Of a stretch of 64,000 nt of DNA, positions 59,578-64,000 are shown in pieces. The stretch's first letter is position 1, and each line of letters opens with the position of its first letter. Position numbers and translations under genes: made by a program. Below the pieces are notes generated by a model that worked only from the letters and a program-made list of their open reading frames with translations, was not told where the DNA came from and searched no databases. Source of the DNA: Pseudoalteromonas luteoviolacea (GTDB lineage Bacteria > Pseudomonadota > Gammaproteobacteria > Enterobacterales > Alteromonadaceae); contig NZ_JWIC01000004.1 in the NCBI RefSeq assembly GCF_000814765.1, forward strand, positions 186,001-250,000, read 5' to 3'.

Positions 59578-60580
59578 TCGGTTTAGCTTTTTTCAGTTAC
59601 CAGCTTTACAGCCATTCACACTGCAGCCATGTGACTATAGATACTACTGGGTGTGTTTCATCATTGCATGTAGCTATTCGTTATTTCTTATTTCACTGCC
59701 AGTAGATAGCACTATTCTAGATAGAATAAACTATATAAACTATGCGGAAAATTCAGATATTATTTTCGCAAGATTTTATAGTGGAGGGGTTTTATCTTTA
59801 TTATTCAACGAGCCTGTGTGGCTTCTTGTAAATATGGGGTTGAGTACTTTTTTAACGCCTGAATTGGTAGTACGTTGTATTATCTTAATATCCTCTTTTA
59901 GCGTAAGCTTTTATATTGTTAGGTTTAATCAAAAAGCGTTTTTCCTTTTGTTAATCCTACTGATCTTTCCACAAGTTGCTGGTAAATTTATTGTTCATTT
60001 AAGGCAAGGCTTTGCTATTGCTGTATTTATTATCGCACTTATGACTCAAAGGGATTATTTGCGGTTTTTACTCGTAATCTCTACACCATTTATTCATTCT
60101 TCGTTTTTTATTTTAGTACTGTTTGTTGTGGTCAGTTCTATTTTGCAAAACACTAGGCTAGCCGAAGACGTAAAAAGCTTTGCGATGGTTTTTTTAAGTT
60201 TGATTACGGGAAGCTCACTGTTAATCATAGGCTCGTTTTTAGGCGCGAGGCAAGCTGCTGGTGAGGCGATCACGACAGCTATATCTGGGTTTGGTTTTGT
60301 ATTTTGGTTATCTATACTGCTTTTGTATTATGCAGCAGGAAAGGTATTTATACAAAGATACATTTTTGCTCTGGCATGTATTATTTTTTATTTGGCAACT
60401 TATTTTGTAAGTGCCTACACGGCAAGAGTATTCGAGAGTGCTTTTATTTTTACGGTGTTGATGGCTTTAGGCTTAAGCCCTATGCGCAGGTTATGTGCTT
60501 ATGGGATGTTTTTGTGCTTATTGGTGCTCGGTTATTATATTCGCATCGGTAAACCGTTCCTTGGTTTTGGTGTAGCGTAA
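59570..60580 (+). CDS. wzy: EpsG-family membrane protein, probable repeat-unit polymerase (Wzy) 2
   Basis: 336 residues from the ATG at 59570, chosen because GGGAG lies five bases upstream; an ATG four codons earlier lacks a ribosome site. About nine or ten membrane segments, with the EpsG mark HLRQGFAIAVF near residue 143 and PFIHSSFF near 173. It overlaps the preceding glycosyltransferase by eight bases. It is the second such gene in the region, so a second polymerising system is likely. Confidence 0.75.
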   Translation: MLSRFSFFQLPALQPFTLQPCDYRYYWVCFIIACSYSLFLISLPVDSTILDRINYINYAENSDIIFARFYSGGVLSLLFNEPVWLLVNMGLSTFLTPELVVRCIILISSFSVSFYIVRFNQKAFFLLLILLIFPQVAGKFIVHLRQGFAIAVFIIALMTQRDYLRFLLVISTPFIHSSFFILVLFVVVSSILQNTRLAEDVKSFAMVFLSLITGSSLLIIGSFLGARQAAGEAITTAISGFGFVFWLSILLLYYAAGKVFIQRYIFALACIIFYLATYFVSAYTARVFESAFIFTVLMALGLSPMRRLCAYGMFLCLLVLGYYIRIGKPFLGFGVA

Positions 60581-60596
60581 TGAAGATAGAGAAGTC

Positions 60597-61556
60597 ATGT
60601 TTATAATATCATTAGATTTTGAGTTACTTTGGGGGGTTCATGATAGCGCTTCAGATTCTTATAAAAGTAACCTTTTGCAAGTTCATCAAATAGTCCCCGA
60701 CCTATTAGCGCTTTTTTCGCAAAATAACATTGCATGTACGTGGGCTACAGTGGGCGCGCTTGGGTGTCAAAATTATGAAGATTTTCAAGCCTGCTCACCT
60801 CAAAACGAGCCTGATTATGTAAACACTCATTATTCACCGTATAAACAAAAAGTTGCTGAACGTGAACCTGAACTAGTGTTTGCCCCCAGTTTAGTGGATA
60901 TGATTACAAAGTCTCCACGGCAAGAGTTAGCTTCGCACACTTTTTGTCATTACTATTGTTTAGAAAAGGGACAAACATTACATCAGTTTGGATTAGATTT
61001 AGAAGCTAATCAGGTTGTGGCATCTCGTTTTGATGTTGAGTTGAAATCAATTGTATTTCCTCGTAATCAGGTGAATACGGATTACTTGAAAAAGTGCAAA
61101 GAGAACGGCGTCTACATCTACAGGGGGAACCCTGCACACTGGGCATATAATGCGGATAATTATGAGGGGCAAAGCTTAGTTAAAAGAGCGTTTCGTTTGA
61201 TTGATTGTTATTTGCCACTATCTGGGAGCCTTGCACAAGAGGTAAGCAAAGACAGTGAGAGTGGTGTGTTGAACATTCCTGCAAGTTTGTTTTTCAGACC
61301 TTACTCTAAAAAGCTATCTATTCTAGAGCCGCTCAAAATCATGAGAATAAAATGGTCCATGAAACAAGCTGCCAAAAAAGGAAAGTTGTTTCATCTTTGG
61401 TGGCACCCTCATAATTTTGGTGTTTCGCAAAATGAAAACATGGCTCAGCTCGCAGATATTATTAATTATCAGAAACGACTTCATCAACGTTATGGCTTTG
61501 CGTCAATAACCATGCAAGAAGCAGCAGAAAAATTTATGGAAACTCCAAATGGCTAA
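60597..61556 (+). CDS. Polysaccharide deacetylase (NodB-like), cytoplasmic
   Basis: 319 residues. The NodB zinc-site pattern is present: D7 in SLDFE, H114 and H118 in SHTFCH, a motif-3 variant VFPRNQ (about 169) and WWHPHNFG near 267. There is no signal peptide or membrane segment, so it should act in the cytoplasm on a nucleotide- or lipid-linked sugar. Its last eight bases overlap the formyltransferase gene, implying joint action. The substrate is unknown. Confidence 0.85.
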   Translation: MFIISLDFELLWGVHDSASDSYKSNLLQVHQIVPDLLALFSQNNIACTWATVGALGCQNYEDFQACSPQNEPDYVNTHYSPYKQKVAEREPELVFAPSLVDMITKSPRQELASHTFCHYYCLEKGQTLHQFGLDLEANQVVASRFDVELKSIVFPRNQVNTDYLKKCKENGVYIYRGNPAHWAYNADNYEGQSLVKRAFRLIDCYLPLSGSLAQEVSKDSESGVLNIPASLFFRPYSKKLSILEPLKIMRIKWSMKQAAKKGKLFHLWWHPHNFGVSQNENMAQLADIINYQKRLHQRYGFASITMQEAAEKFMETPNG

Positions 61557-62301
61557 AATATTAGTATTAGGTAGTGATAGTTTAACTACTAAAATGCTCA
61601 ACGCTACTTTATTAGATGCTGGCCATCAAGTTGAATGGTTAGAAGAAAAACGTGATGATAAAGTCAATATGCTGAAAAGGCGTGCAAAAAAGCAAGGGCT
61701 TATTAAAGTTGCTTCCCAAATTGCATTTATGATTTTAATGCGTCTTTTCTCCGGTAAGTCTAGTGGCCGAATTAAAGAGTTAACTGCTGATATGACTAAT
61801 TTGGATCAGGTAGCGCCTTATCTTACAGTGCCTAATGTCAATGAAGATGATGTTATTTCGCACGTGAAAGATAGGGATGCTGACCTCGTGATTCTTTGCG
61901 GTACCCGTATTTTGTCAAAGGCATTTATTCAATCTATTGAGAAAACGATTGTCAATATCCACTTGGGGTTAACGCCTAAGTACAGGGGGGTACATGGTGG
62001 CTATTGGGCATTAGTTAATAAGGACAAGCAGCACTTTGGCGCTACCATTCATTTGGTAGATGAGGGCATAGATACTGGTGGTATTTTAAAGCAGGCCTGT
62101 TTTGAACCCTCAAAAAATGACTGGTTTTTAACGTATCCAATTGTTCAGCAGAAAGAGATTTTAAAGTTTTTACCAGCAGTATTAGAGCAATTGTTAGCTG
62201 GTGATAAATCGACACAATCTAATCGTTTAGAGTCTGCAATTTGGTCACACCCAACACTATTTAAATACTTGTGGCATTATTTTGTCAATGGGGTTCGTTA
62301 G
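61549..62301 (+). CDS. Sugar N-formyltransferase family protein
   Basis: 250 residues. It has the formyltransferase core: N136 and H138 in NIHLG, the following LTPKYRGVHGGYWAL, and D175 in DEGIDTGG, the N-H-D triad used with N10-formyl-tetrahydrofolate. The first 90 residues are unlike tRNA or GAR formyltransferases, and the C terminus is short. The gene starts inside the deacetylase gene. Likely role: N-formylation of an amino sugar, perhaps on the amine freed by the deacetylase. Inference from context. Confidence 0.82.
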   Translation: MAKILVLGSDSLTTKMLNATLLDAGHQVEWLEEKRDDKVNMLKRRAKKQGLIKVASQIAFMILMRLFSGKSSGRIKELTADMTNLDQVAPYLTVPNVNEDDVISHVKDRDADLVILCGTRILSKAFIQSIEKTIVNIHLGLTPKYRGVHGGYWALVNKDKQHFGATIHLVDEGIDTGGILKQACFEPSKNDWFLTYPIVQQKEILKFLPAVLEQLLAGDKSTQSNRLESAIWSHPTLFKYLWHYFVNGVR

Positions 62302-63419
62302 TGAAAGTAGTACACATTATTAGCGCTTTGTTTCAAGGGGGAGCCGAACGTCAGCTTGATCTTTTGATCTCTGAATTTCATGCCCAGAACCCTGAAATTG
62401 AACACGTTATTGTAAGTTTAAAGAGTATTCGAACGCCGTTATGGGATGAGTTTGAACGCAAAGGCATTAAAGTCATTTCGTGTGATTATAGTTTAGTAAA
62501 ATTACCTCGATTTTTGAAAAAGTTACATAGTGTCTTAGGCCAGTTCGATCCTGAACATGATGTCATACAATGCTGGATGTATCATGCTGAGCTGTTAGGC
62601 GGCCTAACAGCAAAAAAATTGGGTTTTAAAAAGATATTTTGGAACATTAGAACAACCTTTTTAAAAAGCAATGCAGTAATGACGAAAATAGTCCGTCAAC
62701 TAAATGCCAAACTTTCGTATTCGATACCAAGCAAAATAGTATGTGTCGCTGAGGCATCCAAAGATTACCACATTGAGTGTGGCTACAACGAAAGTAAAAT
62801 GATTGTCATTGAAAACGGGTTTGTGCCTCCAAACATTAAGACCGAACGTAATTTTTTACGTGAGCAATTGGGTGTGGATAGCGATACTCTGTTAATTGGC
62901 AGTGTGGGACGATATTCAAGTGATAAAGCTCAAGATTTATTTGTCAGTTCTGCTGCTCTGATAGATCGAAAATATCGCGTGAAGTTTGTTCTGGTTGGCA
63001 GAGGGAATAATCATGAAAATAAAGAGTTGGTTGAGAACATCAAAGGACAAGGTTTAGACGATCTCTTTGTTTTGCAAGATGAAACTAAAGATGTAGCAAG
63101 TTTTATGAATGCAATGGATATATTTTGCCTTCATTCTCGTTCGGAGGGGTTTCCGAATGTGCTTGGTGAAGCTATGTACGTGGGTCTGCCTTGCGCAACG
63201 ACAAATGTAGGAGATGCATTAAAACTGGTCGGGGAGACCGCAATTGTATGCGCTGATACTTCCTCGCAAAGTGTTGCGGATGCTCTCAAAAAGTTGTTGT
63301 TACAATCTGAGTCAGAAAGACAAGCATTGGGGGCGAGTGCAAAGAAAAGAGTTGTTAACCACTTCTCTATACAAAGTGCTCAAAAAAAGTACTTTCAATT
63401 ATATAGTCAATCATATTGA
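62301..63419 (+). CDS. Glycosyltransferase family 4
   Basis: 372 residues from a GTG sharing one base with the preceding stop and preceded by GGGG; it begins KVVHIISALFQGGAERQ, the usual GT4 glycine-rich start. VGRYSSDKAQDLF (about 206) opens the donor domain and SRSEGFPNVLGEAMYVGLPCA (about 281-301) carries the E-x7-E motif. A longer reading from 62271 lies inside the formyltransferase gene and is rejected. Donor and acceptor unknown. Confidence 0.88.
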   Translation: MKVVHIISALFQGGAERQLDLLISEFHAQNPEIEHVIVSLKSIRTPLWDEFERKGIKVISCDYSLVKLPRFLKKLHSVLGQFDPEHDVIQCWMYHAELLGGLTAKKLGFKKIFWNIRTTFLKSNAVMTKIVRQLNAKLSYSIPSKIVCVAEASKDYHIECGYNESKMIVIENGFVPPNIKTERNFLREQLGVDSDTLLIGSVGRYSSDKAQDLFVSSAALIDRKYRVKFVLVGRGNNHENKELVENIKGQGLDDLFVLQDETKDVASFMNAMDIFCLHSRSEGFPNVLGEAMYVGLPCATTNVGDALKLVGETAIVCADTSSQSVADALKKLLLQSESERQALGASAKKRVVNHFSIQSAQKKYFQLYSQSY

Positions 63420-63437
63420 TATTAGGACAGAATATTT

Positions 63438-64000
63438 GTGTGTGGTTTTTCAGGTTTTATCTATAAACAAGATATAAGTTTGCCTTATCAAAAAGTACTA
63501 GAAGATATGGGGCAAGGGATATATTCTCGTGGGCCAGATAGTGGCGGTATATGGTTTGATGAAAGTGTGGGTATTGGCTTGTCTCATCGAAGACTCGCAA
63601 TTCAAGATTTATCACCTGCTGGTCATCAACCAATGATTTCTGATTCAGAGCGTTATGTATTGGTTTTTAATGGCGAAATATATAATCATTTGGATATCAG
63701 AGCTTCTTTAAATGCTGAGGCAAAAGAAGAGTTGATTTGGAAGGGTCACTCCGATACTGAAACATTGCTTCGTGGCGTAGAAGCTTGGGGATTGGAAGAA
63801 ACTTTGCGTCAATCTGTCGGCATGTTTGCGATAGCGTTGTGGGATAGAGAAGCAAAAACATTACAGCTAGCCCGCGACCGATTCGGTGAAAAGCCTTTAT
63901 ATTACTCTGAACAGAACGATATGTTTATTTTTGGCTCTGAGTTAAAGTCTTTCAGAGCTCACCCAAAGTTTATTGCAGACATTTCTAGGGATTCAATGAC
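63438..64000 (+). CDS. asnB: Second AsnB-type amidotransferase (3' truncated by window edge)
   Basis: Open from a GTG at 63438 (GTG-TGT-GGT, preceded by AGGA) to the window end, 187 codons visible without a stop. It reads MCGFSGF with the Cys2 nucleophile, then SRGPDSGG, LSHRRLAIQDLS, FNGEIYNH and ARDRFGEKPLYY, all of the class II glutaminase domain. The synthetase half lies outside. It is distinct in sequence from the asnB at 56505, so the locus has two such enzymes. Confidence 0.88.
   Translation, partial: MCGFSGFIYKQDISLPYQKVLEDMGQGIYSRGPDSGGIWFDESVGIGLSHRRLAIQDLSPAGHQPMISDSERYVLVFNGEIYNHLDIRASLNAEAKEELIWKGHSDTETLLRGVEAWGLEETLRQSVGMFAIALWDREAKTLQLARDRFGEKPLYYSEQNDMFIFGSELKSFRAHPKFIADISRDSM

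Noticed and set aside
1..64000. CRISPR arrays, insertion sequences, prophage genes, rRNA operons
   Set aside because: Looked for regularly spaced repeats, transposase or integrase motifs and rRNA sequence; none seen.

Overview
The window is one chromosomal stretch of a marine gammaproteobacterium, most likely of the order Alteromonadales and Pseudoalteromonas-like. The assignment rests on the order murE-murF-mraY-murD-ftsW-murG-murC-ddl-ftsQ-ftsA-ftsZ-lpxC followed by dciA, secA and mutT, on a chitin-sugar pair (GH20 hexosaminidase and NagP-type transporter) with LacI-type operators, and on moderate G+C. It is inference from gene order and protein family, not from a database search.

Layout. 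(1) 1-13516: the dcw cell-wall and division cluster, entered inside murE. Genes are packed with 4-base ATGA overlaps or gaps of a few bases as far as ftsZ. lpxC has its own good sigma70 promoter and ends in a terminator. (2) 13566-17640: dciA (helicase loader, minus strand), a 437-base gap with a candidate secA promoter, secA, and mutT. (3) 17729-24309: a secreted M13 metallopeptidase lipoprotein, then a periplasmic beta-N-acetylhexosaminidase and an N-acetylglucosamine transporter, each with its own terminator and each with a near-perfect TGACAGCGCTGTCA operator upstream. (4) 24527-26483: tRNA-His (minus), an MscS channel and a DUF481 outer-membrane protein. (5) 26553-64000: a surface-polysaccharide region that runs off the right edge.

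The polysaccharide region has at least two parts. Part A (26553-37335, markedly AT-rich) holds a six-repeat SLBB export protein without a lipobox, a sugar-phosphate transferase, Wzz, an EpsG-type polymerase, glycosyltransferases, a pyruvyl transferase and a flippase split by a frameshift at a T7 tract. manC-manB (GDP-mannose) follow and end in a strong hairpin. Part B starts behind an ops-like element with ugd and a UDP-glucuronate epimerase. Next come wza-wzb-wzc behind a strong promoter and a leader of about 450 bases. Then come genes for UDP-N-acetyl-galactosaminuronic acid (tviB/tviC type), dTDP-3-acetamido-3,6-dideoxyhexose (rfbB, rfbA, fdtA, fdtC, fdtB), a second flippase, glycosyltransferases, two AsnB-type amidotransferases, a second polymerase, and an overlapping deacetylase/formyltransferase pair. 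Together they predict an acidic, amidated, amino-sugar-rich capsule or O-antigen made by the Wzx/Wzy route. The duplicated export, flippase and polymerase functions suggest two polymers, or a locus built from two sources.

The best candidates for new biology are the coupled deacetylase-formyltransferase pair (possible N-acetyl to N-formyl exchange), the T7 frameshift in the first flippase, the long wza leader, and an intrinsic terminator inside the operon at 48973-49008. No CRISPR array, insertion sequence, integrase or rRNA was seen.
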